Positions 25,214 through 35,227 of a DNA stretch of 64,000 nt are shown here, piece after piece. Position 1 is the first letter of the stretch, and every line of letters begins with the position of its first letter. This stretch comes from Legionellaceae bacterium UBA6148 (GTDB lineage: Bacteria > Pseudomonadota > Gammaproteobacteria > Legionellales > Legionellaceae), in assembly GCA_002423125.1 (NCBI GenBank), contig DIUW01000019.1, positions 28,362 to 92,361 of the forward strand. The letters run 5' to 3'. Made by a program: the position numbers and the translations under genes. The notes below the pieces were generated by a model. That model was not told the DNA's origin, made no database searches, and worked only from the letters and a program-made list of their open reading frames with translations.

Positions 25214-28027
25214 ATGACAAGTAGTTTTCTACAAAATAAATGGGATACCGCCTACCTATCGAGTGGGAATATGGCCTATGTGGATGGATTATACGAAGAT
25301 TATTTAGCAAATCCAGATTCAGTCTCTGATGAATGGAAAGCCGTATTTAAAAATCTTCCTAAAGTGAATGGCCAAGATGCTGATGTATCACATCGTGATA
25401 TTCAAAATTATTTTTTAAATCATGCATCAAAGCAAACCGTACAACACAGCGTAGTGGCAGATACTAAGCAAGCTGAAGTTTCAAACTTAATGAATGCTTA
25501 TCGTAGACTTGGGCATCATGCGGCTCAATTGGACCCGTTAGAAATGCTTGATCGCGTCCGAGCACCAAGTCTTGAGTTGTCGTATCACAATTTAAATCAA
25601 GAGGATATGACGAAAACATTTTTTGTTGGCAAAACATTTTCTCAAGAACAAATGTCGTTAAACGACATCTATCAAGCTTTGCGAGAGACATATTCTGGCA
25701 GTATTGGCATAGAATACATGCATATTGCTGACAACGATGAAGTTGAATGGATTCAGAATAAACTTGAGTCTGCTCGGGGAAAACCTCAACTGGATGCAAA
25801 TGCTAAAAAGCAGTTGTTAATCGATTTAATTGCTGCAGATGGCCTTGAGCGATATTTAGGAACGCGTTATGTCGGTCAAAAGCGCTTTTCGTTAGAAGGA
25901 GGTGATTCCCTTATTCCCATGATGAAAGAACTGCTTCGTCAAGGCGGTATAAGCAAGGTGAATGAATTAGTGATTGGCATGGCACACCGCGGGCGTTTAA
26001 ATGTGTTAATTAACGTGCTTGGTAAAGAGCCTGAACAATTATTTCAGGAGTTCGAAGGTAAAGTTCATTTAGATCGTACGGGTGATGTGAAATATCATTT
26101 GGGATTTTCTTCAAATATAAAAACCGAATCGGGTGCTATTGTTCATCTAGCGTTAGCATTTAATCCATCCCATTTAGAAATTATTAGTCCCGTTGTTGAA
26201 GGATCGGCTCGATCACGGTTACGCCGACGAGATGATATTAAGGACAAAAACACAGTTATCCCTATTGTTATTCATGGTGATGCTGCATTTGCAGGTCAAG
26301 GTGTTGTGATGGAAACCTTTAATTTTTCACAAGCACGCGGATACTGCACTGGCGGCACAATTCACATTGTTGTGAATAACCAAATTGGATTTACTACAAG
26401 TAATCCTTTAGATTCGCGATCAACGCTTTACTGTACCGATGTCGCTAAAATGGTTCAGGCGCCGGTGATCCATGTGAACGGTGATGATCCTGAAGCGGTC
26501 ATTTTTGCAGCTCAAATTGCATTTGAGTATCGCATGAAATTTAAACGTGACGTTGTACTGGATCTCGTCTGTTATCGTCGTCATGGGCATAATGAAGCGG
26601 ATGAACCATCCGTTACTCAGCCTGAGATGTATAAAAAAATTAAAACCATGCGCCCACTCAGAGAAAAATATGCCGATCAACTGCAAGCCGCAGGATTGAT
26701 AACCAGTACGGAAGTCGAGTCTTTGATTGAAGGCTATCGAGACAAATTGGACAAAGGTCAGCCCGTTGTCGATGTGTTTCATGGCGATTATCCAGGGAAA
26801 GTATCATCCGATTGGGCGCCTTATTTGCATGCAACATGGGACAGTCCTGCTGATACAACCATCTCTAAAACAACGCTGGAAGTACTTTCTGCTGACTTGC
26901 TTCACTTTCCCGAAGGATTTGAACTCCATCCTGTGGTTAAGCGCTTAATGTCAGAGCGGGAAAAAATGACGACAGGCGATCTGTCTATTAACTGGGGCTA
27001 TGCGGAAGTGATGGCCTATGCAGCCTTGTTAAAAGAAGGGCATGCTGTCCGTCTGTCTGGACAAGATTGTGGTCGAGGCACCTTTGCTCATCGCCATGCT
27101 GTGTTGCATGATGTGGAAAATGGTTCTATTTACGTCCCACTTGAAAACATTGCATCGGATAAAAAAGCGTCGTTCACTGTTATTGACTCAGTATTGTCCG
27201 AAGAGGCTGTACTGGCGTTCGAGTATGGATTTGCGTCATCTGAACCTGAAATGATGGTGATTTGGGAGGCGCAATTTGGTGATTTTGCCAATGGCGCGCA
27301 GGTCGTGATCGACCAATTTATCAGTTCCGGCGAGCAAAAATGGGGACGCTTATGCGGCCTTGTGATGCTACTGCCGCATGGTTATGAAGGACAAGGTCCA
27401 GAACACTCCTCTGCTCGGTTAGAGCGCTACATGCAATTATGTGCTCAACAAAATATGCAAGTGTGCACGCCAACCACGCCGGCTCAAATGTTTCATTTAT
27501 TGCGACGGCAAGTGCTTCGTAAATTTCGTAAGCCATTGATTGTAATGACGCCTAAGAGTTTGCTGCGCCATAAATTAGCGGTTTCAACCGTGGATGATTT
27601 GACTCATGGTCAATTTCACACCATTATTCCCGAAATTGATGATCTGGATGCAAAAAAAGTAACACGTGTGATTTTGTGTTGTGGAAAGGTTTATTATGAT
27701 GTGCTGCAAAAACGACGTGATGACTCACTGAATCATGTTGCTATTATTCGTATAGAACAGCTTTATCCATTTCCAAAAAAAGAATTACTGGCTGAGTTGT
27801 CAAAATATCCGAATGCCACTCAGGTCATTTGGTGTCAGGAAGAGCCAAAAAATCAAGGGGTGTGGTTTTCTTCGCAGCATAATATGGTCGATTGCTTGCG
27901 AGATGATCAGACATTATATTATGCCGGTAGAAATTCGGCCGCGTCACCCGCTGTGGGCAGCGCATCACTGCATGCGCAACAACAACAGGCTCTGGTCGAC
28001 CAAGCCTTAACAGAATCATATCAATAA
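25214..28027 (+). CDS. sucA: 2-oxoglutarate dehydrogenase E1 component
   Basis: 937 residues from ATG 25214, nine bases after GGAG; the frame's earlier ATG at 25166 lies inside sdhB. The thiamine diphosphate-dependent E1 decarboxylates 2-oxoglutarate. An N-terminal E2-binding segment (LSSGNMAYVDGLYEDYLANPDSV) is present. The core shows GMAHRGRLNVL, HGDAAFAGQGVV (ThDP/Mg site), GFTTSNPLDSRST and the C-terminal HGYEGQGPEHSSARLERYMQL. It is linked to sucB by a 9-base gap. Confidence 0.98.
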   Translation: MTSSFLQNKWDTAYLSSGNMAYVDGLYEDYLANPDSVSDEWKAVFKNLPKVNGQDADVSHRDIQNYFLNHASKQTVQHSVVADTKQAEVSNLMNAYRRLGHHAAQLDPLEMLDRVRAPSLELSYHNLNQEDMTKTFFVGKTFSQEQMSLNDIYQALRETYSGSIGIEYMHIADNDEVEWIQNKLESARGKPQLDANAKKQLLIDLIAADGLERYLGTRYVGQKRFSLEGGDSLIPMMKELLRQGGISKVNELVIGMAHRGRLNVLINVLGKEPEQLFQEFEGKVHLDRTGDVKYHLGFSSNIKTESGAIVHLALAFNPSHLEIISPVVEGSARSRLRRRDDIKDKNTVIPIVIHGDAAFAGQGVVMETFNFSQARGYCTGGTIHIVVNNQIGFTTSNPLDSRSTLYCTDVAKMVQAPVIHVNGDDPEAVIFAAQIAFEYRMKFKRDVVLDLVCYRRHGHNEADEPSVTQPEMYKKIKTMRPLREKYADQLQAAGLITSTEVESLIEGYRDKLDKGQPVVDVFHGDYPGKVSSDWAPYLHATWDSPADTTISKTTLEVLSADLLHFPEGFELHPVVKRLMSEREKMTTGDLSINWGYAEVMAYAALLKEGHAVRLSGQDCGRGTFAHRHAVLHDVENGSIYVPLENIASDKKASFTVIDSVLSEEAVLAFEYGFASSEPEMMVIWEAQFGDFANGAQVVIDQFISSGEQKWGRLCGLVMLLPHGYEGQGPEHSSARLERYMQLCAQQNMQVCTPTTPAQMFHLLRRQVLRKFRKPLIVMTPKSLLRHKLAVSTVDDLTHGQFHTIIPEIDDLDAKKVTRVILCCGKVYYDVLQKRRDDSLNHVAIIRIEQLYPFPKKELLAELSKYPNATQVIWCQEEPKNQGVWFSSQHNMVDCLRDDQTLYYAGRNSAASPAVGSASLHAQQQQALVDQALTESYQ

Positions 28028-28036
28028 GGTCTAATC

Positions 28037-29227
28037 ATGTTAATTGAAGTTAAAGTACCTACCTTACCTGAATCAGTAGCCGATGCAACGATTGCAACAT
28101 GGCATAAAAAACCGGGCGATAGAGTCACCCGAGATGAAAATATGCTTGATTTGGAAACCGATAAAGTGGTTCTTGAAGTTCCAGCCCCTGCAGATGGCAT
28201 ATTGCAGGATGTCATGTTTCAAGTGGGGGATAAAGTATTATCAGGGCAACTGCTTGCTAAAATTATGCCTGGCGCAGCATCAGAAAAACACGATCCATCC
28301 GCATCGGCAGCAAATGTTGCTGAATCGGACGATCAATCAGTAAGCCCTGCCGTTCGACGACTACTAGCGGAAAATGACTTACAGCCTAGTTCGATTGTGG
28401 GTACTGGAAAAGATGGACGGATCGCTAAAGAGGACGTGCTTGCATTCATTGAGGCTCGACGCACCCAGTCAACACCGATTGCCAAAACTCCAGCCAATAT
28501 ACCAAATGTTCAAACGACCGGTGGTTCACGTGAGGAGCGTCGCGTTCCGATGTCACGTTTACGCGCAAGAGTCGCTGAGCGATTATTGGATGCACAGCAC
28601 AATGCGGCCATATTAACAACGTTCAATGAAGTGAATCTCGGTGCTGTCATGGCTTTACGTGCTCAATATAAAGATGTTTTTGAGAAGAAGCATGGCGTAA
28701 AATTAGGCTTCATGTCTTTTTTTACTAAAGCTGCTATTGAATCGTTAAAGCGCTTCCCTGCAGTGAATGCATCAGTGGATGGCCAGGATGTTGTTTATCA
28801 TGGTTTCTACGATATTGGAATGGCCGTATCGACTGAGCGAGGATTGGTTGTGCCAGTCCTTCGCGATGCGGATCAGCTCAGCATGGCGGAAATTGAGAAA
28901 AAAATTGGTGATTTTGCTGCGCGTGCTCGCGATGGAAAATTAGCACTCGAAGAGATGCAAGGGGGCACGTTTACCATTACAAATGGGGGTGTATTTGGCT
29001 CTCTACTTTCAACGCCTATTATCAATCCACCGCAGTCAGGTATATTGGGTATGCATAAGATTCAGGAACGACCTGTGGCGGAGAAAGGGCAGGTTGTTAT
29101 CCGCCCTATGATGTACATCGCCTTATCTTATGATCATCGGCTAATTGACGGGAAAGATTCCGTACAATTTTTAGTGAGTGTTAAGGATCTACTAGAAGAC
29201 CCTTCGCGGTTATTATTAGGTGTTTAA
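28037..29227 (+). CDS. sucB: Dihydrolipoyl succinyltransferase (2-oxoglutarate dehydrogenase E2)
   Basis: 396 residues. The N-terminal lipoyl domain has the lipoyl-Lys in [16 protein letters not shown] peripheral subunit-binding domain follows ([28 protein letters not shown], about 99-135), then the catalytic core with [33 protein letters not shown] and the active-site SYDHRLIDG. It transfers succinyl from lipoate to CoA. The linkers are short, as in other single-lipoyl SucB proteins. The E3 subunit is not in this window. Confidence 0.98.
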   Translation: MLIEVKVPTLPESVADATIATWHKKPGDRVTRDENMLDLETDKVVLEVPAPADGILQDVMFQVGDKVLSGQLLAKIMPGAASEKHDPSASAANVAESDDQSVSPAVRRLLAENDLQPSSIVGTGKDGRIAKEDVLAFIEARRTQSTPIAKTPANIPNVQTTGGSREERRVPMSRLRARVAERLLDAQHNAAILTTFNEVNLGAVMALRAQYKDVFEKKHGVKLGFMSFFTKAAIESLKRFPAVNASVDGQDVVYHGFYDIGMAVSTERGLVVPVLRDADQLSMAEIEKKIGDFAARARDGKLALEEMQGGTFTITNGGVFGSLLSTPIINPPQSGILGMHKIQERPVAEKGQVVIRPMMYIALSYDHRLIDGKDSVQFLVSVKDLLEDPSRLLLGV

Positions 29228-29256
29228 TTTTTAAAATTTTAATTAAGGTGTATTGA

Positions 29257-30417
29257 ATGAATTTACATGAATACCAGGCTAAACAATTATTTAAGAGTTA
29301 TGGCATACCTGTACCACACGGTGAAGTGGCTTACAGTCCAGACGATGCAGTCCAAGTAGCATCAACTCTTTCAACTCCTCGCTGGGTTGTTAAAGCGCAA
29401 GTGCATGCGGGTGGTCGTGGTAAGGCCGGTGGTGTAAAGCTGGTTTCTACTCATGAAGAAGTAGCGTCTTTCACACAATCGCTTCTTGGCACGCGACTGG
29501 TCACTTACCAAACGGATGCTCATGGGCAACCGGTGAATGCTGTTTTAGTTGAGGAAGTCAGTGATATTGAACGAGAACTTTATCTAGGTGCTGTTGTTGA
29601 TCGAGCATCACGTCGCGTCGTTTTTATGGCATCGACGGAAGGTGGAGTGGAGATCGAAAAAATAGCTGAAGAAACGCCAGAAAAAATAGTGAAAGCCGTC
29701 ATTGATCCGATGTTAGGCGTTATGCCGTATCAATGCCGTGAACTAGGCTTTAAATTAGGTTTAACCGAATCACAAATAAAACAATTTACTCAGTTAATGT
29801 TGGGTCTAGGAAAAATGTTTGTCGAGTGCGATTTGAGTTTGTTAGAAATCAATCCACTGGTCATCACGAAAGCAGGAAACATTGTCTGTCTTGATGGCAA
29901 AGTGACGCTTGATGATAATGCTGTTTATCGACATCCTAAATTGAAAGGCATGCGTGATACAACTCAAGAAGATGAGCGAGAAAATCGTGCGCATGATTGG
30001 GAACTCAATTACATTCCTCTTGATGGTCAAATCGGCTGTATGGTTAATGGCGCCGGTCTTGCAATGGCAACGATGGATGTGATTAAGCTGCATGGTGGAG
30101 AGCCTGCAAATTTCCTCGACGTTGGGGGTGGTGCAACAAAAGAGCGTGTTAGTGAAGCGTTTAAAATCATTCTCTCAGACGAAAATGTAAAAGGCATTTT
30201 AGTCAATATCTTTGGTGGTATTGTGCGTTGTGATTTGATTGCCGAAGGAATTATCGCAGCCGTAAAAGAAGTGAATATCGCTGTGCCAGTTGTTGTTCGA
30301 CTTGAAGGCAATAATGCGACATTAGGCGCTGACATTTTAAACAAAAGCGATCTCAATGTGATTGCAGCAGATAGTTTAACTGACGCGGCTAAAAAAATCG
30401 TTGCAGCGATAGCTTAG
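29257..30417 (+). CDS. sucC: Succinyl-CoA synthetase beta subunit
   Basis: 386 residues. It has an N-terminal ATP-grasp domain ([36 protein letters not shown]) and a C-terminal CoA-ligase domain with [38 protein letters not shown] and VRLEGNN. With SucD it converts succinyl-CoA to succinate and forms ATP or GTP. It lies 29 bases after sucB and 89 bases before sucD. Confidence 0.98.
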   Translation: MNLHEYQAKQLFKSYGIPVPHGEVAYSPDDAVQVASTLSTPRWVVKAQVHAGGRGKAGGVKLVSTHEEVASFTQSLLGTRLVTYQTDAHGQPVNAVLVEEVSDIERELYLGAVVDRASRRVVFMASTEGGVEIEKIAEETPEKIVKAVIDPMLGVMPYQCRELGFKLGLTESQIKQFTQLMLGLGKMFVECDLSLLEINPLVITKAGNIVCLDGKVTLDDNAVYRHPKLKGMRDTTQEDERENRAHDWELNYIPLDGQIGCMVNGAGLAMATMDVIKLHGGEPANFLDVGGGATKERVSEAFKIILSDENVKGILVNIFGGIVRCDLIAEGIIAAVKEVNIAVPVVVRLEGNNATLGADILNKSDLNVIAADSLTDAAKKIVAAIA

Positions 30418-30506
30418 TTCTGAACGGTGAGGGCGAATAGTGCCGCCCCAAGAACCCTAACGGATCAAATAAAATCATCATACTCGATCGATAAAAGAGG
30501 CAATAA

Positions 30507-31382
30507 ATGAGCATATTAATAAACAAACACACAAAAGTAATTTGTCAGGGATTTACTGGCAAGCAAGGCACGCTTCACTCTGAACAAGCGATTGCATATG
30601 GTACAAAAATGGTTGGGGGTGTGACCCCTGGGAAAGGCGGTCAGACTCATTTAGACCTTCCTGTATTTAACACGGTCCGTGAAGCAGTTGATGCAACTCA
30701 AGCGGATGCGAGCGTCATTTATGTCCCTGCTCCATTTTGCAAAGATTCTATTTTAGAAGCGGCAGATGCGGGTGTTCAATTGATTGTTTGTATTACAGAA
30801 GGGGTTCCCGCCCTTGATATGCTTCAAGTAAAATATTACTTAGAAAAAAATACCCAGAGCCGCTTGGTCGGACCGAACTGTCCTGGAGTGATTACGCCTG
30901 GCGAGTGCAAAATTGGTATTATGCCTGGGTTTATTCATCTCCCTGGAAAAGTAGGTATCGTGTCTCGCTCAGGAACGTTGACTTATGAAGCCGTTAAGCA
31001 AATGACTGATATGGGCTTTGGACAAAGCACTTGCGTTGGTATTGGTGGCGATCCGATTCCTGGAATGACATTTATTGATACACTGGCGTTGTTCGAAAAA
31101 GATGAACAAACTAAAGTGATTATTTTAGTTGGTGAAATTGGTGGAACTGCCGAGGAAGAAGCGGCCGAGTATATTCAATCAAACGTTAGCAAGCCCGTCG
31201 TATCTTATATTGCCGGTGTGACAGCACCTGCTGGAAAGCGTATGGGGCATGCTGGAGCCATTATCTCCGGTGGTAAAGGGACTGCTGCTGATAAATTTGC
31301 AGCGCTTCGTGCAGCCGGTGTCTCAACGGTTAATTCTCCAGCTGATTTAGGAAAAGCGGTTGCTGAAGTGATGGGTTGGTAA
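30507..31382 (+). CDS. sucD: Succinyl-CoA synthetase alpha subunit
   Basis: 291 residues. CoA-binding Rossmann part [19 protein letters not shown] near the N-terminus, [20 protein letters not shown] mid-protein, and the C-terminal [14 protein letters not shown] motif ([15 protein letters not shown]) with the phosphorylated His. It completes the sdhCDAB-sucABCD block; pdxH begins only seven bases after its stop. Confidence 0.98.
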   Translation: MSILINKHTKVICQGFTGKQGTLHSEQAIAYGTKMVGGVTPGKGGQTHLDLPVFNTVREAVDATQADASVIYVPAPFCKDSILEAADAGVQLIVCITEGVPALDMLQVKYYLEKNTQSRLVGPNCPGVITPGECKIGIMPGFIHLPGKVGIVSRSGTLTYEAVKQMTDMGFGQSTCVGIGGDPIPGMTFIDTLALFEKDEQTKVIILVGEIGGTAEEEAAEYIQSNVSKPVVSYIAGVTAPAGKRMGHAGAIISGGKGTAADKFAALRAAGVSTVNSPADLGKAVAEVMGW

Positions 31383-31389
31383 GTTCGTC

Positions 31390-32037
31390 ATGACACAACA
31401 ATGGGGTACGCTGGCGGATATCCGACGTGAGTATGGTGATTTGCGTCTGAGTGAAAAGGACATCCCTGCGTGCCCCATTGAACAGTTCCAGGCATGGTTT
31501 TCAGAGATATTGCAAACTGAGATTCATGATCCTACTGCAATGGTACTTTCAACGGTAGATTCCCAAGGCCATCCGGACTCCCGGGTGGTTTTGTTAAAAG
31601 GCATCGATGAGGGTTCATTTCTTTTTTATACCAACTACAATAGTATTAAATCTCAGCAGATTCATGCTCATCCAGCGGTTGCATTAAATTTTTATTGGCC
31701 GAGCATGGCGCGCCAAGTTCGGATTCGTGGTCAAGTGCAACAGACTACTCAAAAGCAATCCGACGATTATTTTTCATCAAGACCACCCGACAGCCAATGG
31801 AGTGCGCTGGTTTCGCCACAAAGTACGGAGATTAGTGATCGTGCCGAATTGGAGCAAGCGCTAGAAGCCCTCCGTAAAAAAAACCAGCAGCCAATCATCC
31901 GCCCTCAGCATTGGGGAGGTTATTCTGTAACCCCTGATGAATTTGAGTTTTGGCAAGGTCGTGATAATCGTCTACATGATAGGATTCAATACTCCCGCGA
32001 AGATCAAACATGGGTTCACCGCCGACTCGCGCCATAA
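31390..32037 (+). CDS. pdxH: Pyridoxamine 5'-phosphate oxidase
   Basis: 215 residues. The FMN enzyme makes pyridoxal 5'-phosphate from PNP or [34 protein letters not shown] is the FMN-binding beta-barrel start, followed by [34 protein letters not shown] (family YFxSRPxxSQ), and the C-terminal [24 protein letters not shown] signature with RRLAP at the end. It follows sucD closely and may be read through from the TCA block. Confidence 0.97.
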   Translation: MTQQWGTLADIRREYGDLRLSEKDIPACPIEQFQAWFSEILQTEIHDPTAMVLSTVDSQGHPDSRVVLLKGIDEGSFLFYTNYNSIKSQQIHAHPAVALNFYWPSMARQVRIRGQVQQTTQKQSDDYFSSRPPDSQWSALVSPQSTEISDRAELEQALEALRKKNQQPIIRPQHWGGYSVTPDEFEFWQGRDNRLHDRIQYSREDQTWVHRRLAP

Positions 32038-32200
32038 CGTTTTTTTATTTTGCCAGAAATTTGTAAAAAGCAAAAAACCGTCCTAACCTAAATAGTAAGA
32101 GGAATTAAAATATCACTTAAGAGCTCAGAAATGAGTTTATCAAAGAGACTAATTCTTGAGATAGGATGTCTAGGCAAAAAAACAGAATGGGAGTATGAAC

Positions 32201-32578
32201 ATGAGCGATACAACGGCATTATTATCTTTACTTAAATTACGGCTCAATATTGAGCATCCAGATGTTGAAGAAAGTTATGTGTACGGCTATGACGCCGGTA
32301 CAGCTGGAGTCCCTGAAGAAGACAATCCTTTTCAATTGAATACGCGAGAATACGATCATTGGTCTGAGGGATGGTGGGCAGGATTTTATGATGAAAAACC
32401 CACTTTTTCTCTCGATGAGCCTGATCAGGCTCAATCCGCTCCACAACCTTTGCAAGTAGCCAATGATCATGTTTTTAGTGATGCCATGGGTAATCTGCTT
32501 GTGAAAGTGTTAGAAATTTCAAGTGTCATCGGCGTTGCGGCACTTGTGGGTTATCAGGTGCTCGATTTGGTCGCGTAA
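32201..32578 (+). CDS. RMF-like small protein with C-terminal membrane helix
   Basis: 125 residues from ATG 32201, seven bases behind GGGAG; the ATG at 32195 is too close to it. Residues 24-65 (YVYGYDAGTAGVPEEDNPF..W..GWWAGFYDEKP) show the GY..G......NP.......W..GW..G pattern of ribosome modulation factor and related CrpP-type proteins. Unlike RMF, the protein continues into an acidic/Pro linker and a hydrophobic helix (about 100-123). The membrane tail suggests a membrane-tethered variant. Role unknown. Confidence 0.65.
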   Translation: MSDTTALLSLLKLRLNIEHPDVEESYVYGYDAGTAGVPEEDNPFQLNTREYDHWSEGWWAGFYDEKPTFSLDEPDQAQSAPQPLQVANDHVFSDAMGNLLVKVLEISSVIGVAALVGYQVLDLVA

Positions 32579-32612
32579 TTCATGACTTTGACCGCTGCGG
32601 CGGTCAAGGCTT

Positions 32613-32643
32613 ATTTGCAGACAGCCTCTGTCCGGTGTACCAT
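32613..32643. repeat. 31-bp repeat shared with the end of the 978-residue gene, copy 1
   Basis: The 31 bases (containing GCAGACAGCCTCTGTCCGG) match 42956-42986 perfectly in inverted orientation. GACAG/CTGTC inside can form a small hairpin. In the other copy the same bases encode the last residues and stop codon of a large gene; here they lie in a gap. Confidence 0.6.
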
Positions 32644-32665
32644 TAAAACTCTTCCAAATAACGTC

Positions 32666-32770
32666 CTTCAATTTTCCCTTCTCCCCAGACATGGGGAGAA
32701 GGTGCCCGTAGGGCGGATGAGGGGATTTTGAATAAGTTATTTGATGTTGTGGGGTACCGAGGTACCTGAG
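32666..32770. repeat. 105-bp dispersed repeat, copy 2 (inverted)
   Basis: Reverse-complement copy of 20210-20314 with about four mismatches over 105 bases. It ends 24 bases before the cytochrome c4 start codon, so it may sit in that gene's 5' leader. Confidence 0.75.
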
Positions 32771-32794
32771 GTGTCATTGTTGGTCGGATCACTC

Positions 32795-33394
32795 ATGAAG
32801 AAAATGATTTTTATTTTCACGCTATGCTGTGCATTTGTCGTGAATGCGGCAGGCGATCGTCATGCGGGTGAAGCCAAATCAACTGCGTGTGCGGCATGTC
32901 ATGGAGCCAAGGGGGTGAGTTCAAACCCTGAGTGGCCGAGCCTTGCAGGACAAAATCCGGTTTATTTTATGAAACAACTCAATGATTTTAAGTTAAATCA
33001 TGATCGTGTGAGCCCCATAATGGCACCACTGGTTTCTGAATTGAGCAATCAAGACATCGATGATCTGGCCGCTTATTACGCCAGCCTTCCTCTTTCTGAG
33101 GGTTCAACACCGAAGCAATATCGTGCTCGCGGGGAACTGTTGTATCGCGGGGGAGATTTTGATAAACATATCACGGCATGTATTGCTTGTCATGGCCCGA
33201 AAGGCACAGGAAATGCTCAAGCAGGGTTTCCTGTTGTTTCAGGACAACAAGTGGGTTACATCGTGCTACAATTACAACAATTTAAAGAGAAAAAGCGACG
33301 GAATGATCTGAACTCAATTATGCAAGACATCAGTGCACGTATGAGTTCCGATGATATGAACGCAGTCGCTCATTACATGGCCGGATTACATTAG
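32795..33394 (+). CDS. Diheme cytochrome c4
   Basis: 199 residues from ATG 32795. A signal peptide (KKMIFIFTLCCAFVVNA) precedes two cytochrome c domains with heme sites CAACH (about 32-36) and CIACH (about 128-132). Distal Met ligands are likely in SPIMAPL and SIMQDI. Such periplasmic c4 cytochromes pass electrons to terminal oxidases. The frame extends upstream to 32741 into the repeat; this extension is rejected because the signal peptide begins at the internal Met. Confidence 0.9.
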   Translation: MKKMIFIFTLCCAFVVNAAGDRHAGEAKSTACAACHGAKGVSSNPEWPSLAGQNPVYFMKQLNDFKLNHDRVSPIMAPLVSELSNQDIDDLAAYYASLPLSEGSTPKQYRARGELLYRGGDFDKHITACIACHGPKGTGNAQAGFPVVSGQQVGYIVLQLQQFKEKKRRNDLNSIMQDISARMSSDDMNAVAHYMAGLH

Positions 33395-33446
33395 GTTGAA
33401 TACCCAATTTGATTAAGTGATAATATGGGGCGTCTTACAACACTGA

Positions 33447-33523
33447 TTTAAACCTAGAAAAATGAGTTGAATCTACAGCGATCTGCTGCTGCACTGATTC
33501 ACTGGATCTTTTTCTAGTTTAAA
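33447..33523. promoter_or_regulatory. Long inverted repeat between cytochrome c4 and grxD
   Basis: TTTAAACCTAGAAAAA (33447-33462) pairs with TTTTTCTAGTTTAAA (33509-33523) apart from one bulged base. A nested GAATC/GATTC pair is inside. It could be a terminator for cytochrome c4 or a structured grxD leader, ending about 60 bases before the start codon. Confidence 0.35.
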
Positions 33524-33585
33524 CGGAGTGGCATTAATTTTTTTTCATGTTACTCTGTTCAAAATCCAATTTTAAAGGTGAACCC

Positions 33586-33903
33586 GTGGATACTTTAGAA
33601 AAAATTAAAAAACAAGTTGCAGAAAATAATATCCTACTTTACATGAAAGGCACTCGAGAAATACCTCAATGCGGGTTTTCCGCACGTGCTGTTCAATGCA
33701 TTAATGCTTGTGGTGTCGACTTTGCATCAGTTGACGTACTGGCCAATCCTGACATTCGTCAAGTACTTCCGCAATATGCCGATTGGCCTACCTTCCCTCA
33801 ACTTTATGTTCGTGGCGAACTAATAGGTGGCTCGGACATCATTGTCGAAATGTACGAACAAGGCGAATTACAACGCGTATTACGAGATGCAATTACTGCC
33901 TAG
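33586..33903 (+). CDS. grxD: Monothiol glutaredoxin Grx4 family
   Basis: 105 residues from GTG 33586, five bases after AAGGTG. The frame also opens at ATG 33547, but the family N-terminus fits MDTLEKIKKQVAEN. The active site is the monothiol CGFS (IPQCGFSARAV), followed by WPTFPQLYV and GGSDIIVEM, the glutathione-binding parts. Grx4 proteins bind a glutathione-coordinated 2Fe-2S cluster and serve Fe-S assembly and iron sensing. The next gene, a peroxiredoxin, starts 31 bases later. Confidence 0.93.
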   Translation: MDTLEKIKKQVAENNILLYMKGTREIPQCGFSARAVQCINACGVDFASVDVLANPDIRQVLPQYADWPTFPQLYVRGELIGGSDIIVEMYEQGELQRVLRDAITA

Positions 33904-33934
33904 CTTTTTTATATATACTTTTTAGGAGATCAAC

Positions 33935-34549
33935 ATGACTGTTTTAGTGGGTCGTAAAGCCCCTGACTTCACAACATCGGCTGTATTAGGTTCTGGCGAA
34001 ATTGTCGATAAATTTAACTTATATGATTGTCTGAAAAACAAGCACGTCAAGACGATAGTGATATTCTTCTATCCACTCGATTTTACGTTTGTGTGCCCAT
34101 CTGAATTAATCGCTCTTGATCATCGAACGAGTGAATTTGCTTCACGTGGTGTTGAGGTTATTTCCGTATCCATCGATTCACAGTTCACACACAACGCTTA
34201 TCGTAATACACCCGTTAAAGACGGTGGTATTGGCCCAGTTAAGTTTACGATGGCAACTGACATGACTCATGCGATATGCCAATCCTATGGTGTTCAGCAC
34301 CCTGTCGCAGGTGTGGCTTTCCGTGGAGCATTTATCATTGATAAAAACGGCATCGTTCGTTCACAGATAGTCAATGATCTACCTATCGGCAGAAACATCG
34401 ACGAAATAATCCGAGTCATCGATGCCGTCCAGTTTTTTGAAGAAAACGGAGAAGTTTGTCCTGCAGGTTGGCACAAAGGCAAACCTGGAATGAGCGCATC
34501 ACCCAAAGGCGTTGCAGAATACTTAGCTGAACATTCTGACTCGTTGTAA
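33935..34549 (+). CDS. 2-Cys peroxiredoxin (AhpC/TSA family)
   Basis: 204 residues. It reduces peroxides: the peroxidatic Cys lies in DFTFVCPSELI (about 50), and the resolving Cys in GEVCPAGWHKG near the C-terminus, as in typical 2-Cys peroxiredoxins. The FYPLDFTFVCP and GVAFRGAFIIDKNG motifs are intact. It follows the glutaredoxin gene, suggesting a redox-defence pair. The C-terminal YL-type tail (EYLAEHSDSL) is somewhat like that of sensitive peroxiredoxins. Confidence 0.93.
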   Translation: MTVLVGRKAPDFTTSAVLGSGEIVDKFNLYDCLKNKHVKTIVIFFYPLDFTFVCPSELIALDHRTSEFASRGVEVISVSIDSQFTHNAYRNTPVKDGGIGPVKFTMATDMTHAICQSYGVQHPVAGVAFRGAFIIDKNGIVRSQIVNDLPIGRNIDEIIRVIDAVQFFEENGEVCPAGWHKGKPGMSASPKGVAEYLAEHSDSL

Positions 34550-34561
34550 TCGGATATCCCT

Positions 34562-34590
34562 GCCCGGGTTTCACTTCGTTGCGCCCGGGC
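34562..34590. repeat. GCCCGGG palindrome between convergent genes
   Basis: GCCCGGG (34562-34568) and CCCGGGC (34584-34590) enclose TTTCACTTCGTTGCG. This is a common type of intergenic palindrome and a likely two-way transcription stop between the peroxiredoxin and rnt genes. The last codons of rnt (GGRPGATK) are encoded within it. Confidence 0.6.
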
Positions 34591-35227
34591 GTCCTCCCAT
34601 TATTGGAAATCCCGCCTCAAACCACGTGTTCGCAATCACACAGAATAATTCCGCCGTTTTTTTCGCATCATAAATAGCAGAATGAGCTTCACTTTGATCA
34701 AACAAAATTCCGGCCTCTTTAACCGCTTTCGCCAACACCGTTTGCCCATACGTCATCCCCGCAAGCGTCGCCGTATCAAAACACGTGAACGCATGAAAAG
34801 GGAAATGCACCCCTGTACGTTTTACGGCGGCTTTCAAAAACAGTAAATCAAACCAAGCATTATGCCCGACTAACACGGCTCGGCTACACTGTAACTGCTT
34901 CAATGCCTGCTCAATAGGTAAAAACAAACGTTCTAGCGCAAGCTTTTCATCAATCGCAAATCGCAATGGCTGAAAGGGATCGATATGATTAAACGCCAAT
35001 GACTCCGCATCCAACACAGAATCTTTAAATGGTAAAATATGCTCAAAGAAATGTTCTTTAATAAAAAAACGTCCGTGCTCATCCAAGTCGATCAAAACAA
35101 TGCACATCTCTAACAGCGCATTTTTTTGCGGATCGATTCCCGCGGTTTCAACATCAACAATGACAGGAAGAAATCCACGAAACCGATGTTTCATTTTAGT
35201 AATGACTTTACGTTTAGATCCGTTCAT
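34571..35227 (-). CDS. rnt: Ribonuclease T
   Basis: 218 residues from ATG 35227, which has GGAG five bases upstream and overlaps pyrC by 14 bases; a start at 35194 (MKHRFRGF) is also possible. RNase T trims tRNA 3' ends. DEDDh exonuclease motifs: PVIVDVETAGID (Exo I), LVGHNAWFDLLFL (Exo II), EAHSAIYDAKKTAEL (Exo III with the His). FRGFLPVIVDVETAG is characteristic of the family. The C-terminal residues come from an intergenic palindrome. Confidence 0.93.
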   Translation of the reverse strand: MNGSKRKVITKMKHRFRGFLPVIVDVETAGIDPQKNALLEMCIVLIDLDEHGRFFIKEHFFEHILPFKDSVLDAESLAFNHIDPFQPLRFAIDEKLALERLFLPIEQALKQLQCSRAVLVGHNAWFDLLFLKAAVKRTGVHFPFHAFTCFDTATLAGMTYGQTVLAKAVKEAGILFDQSEAHSAIYDAKKTAELFCVIANTWFEAGFPIMGGRPGATK

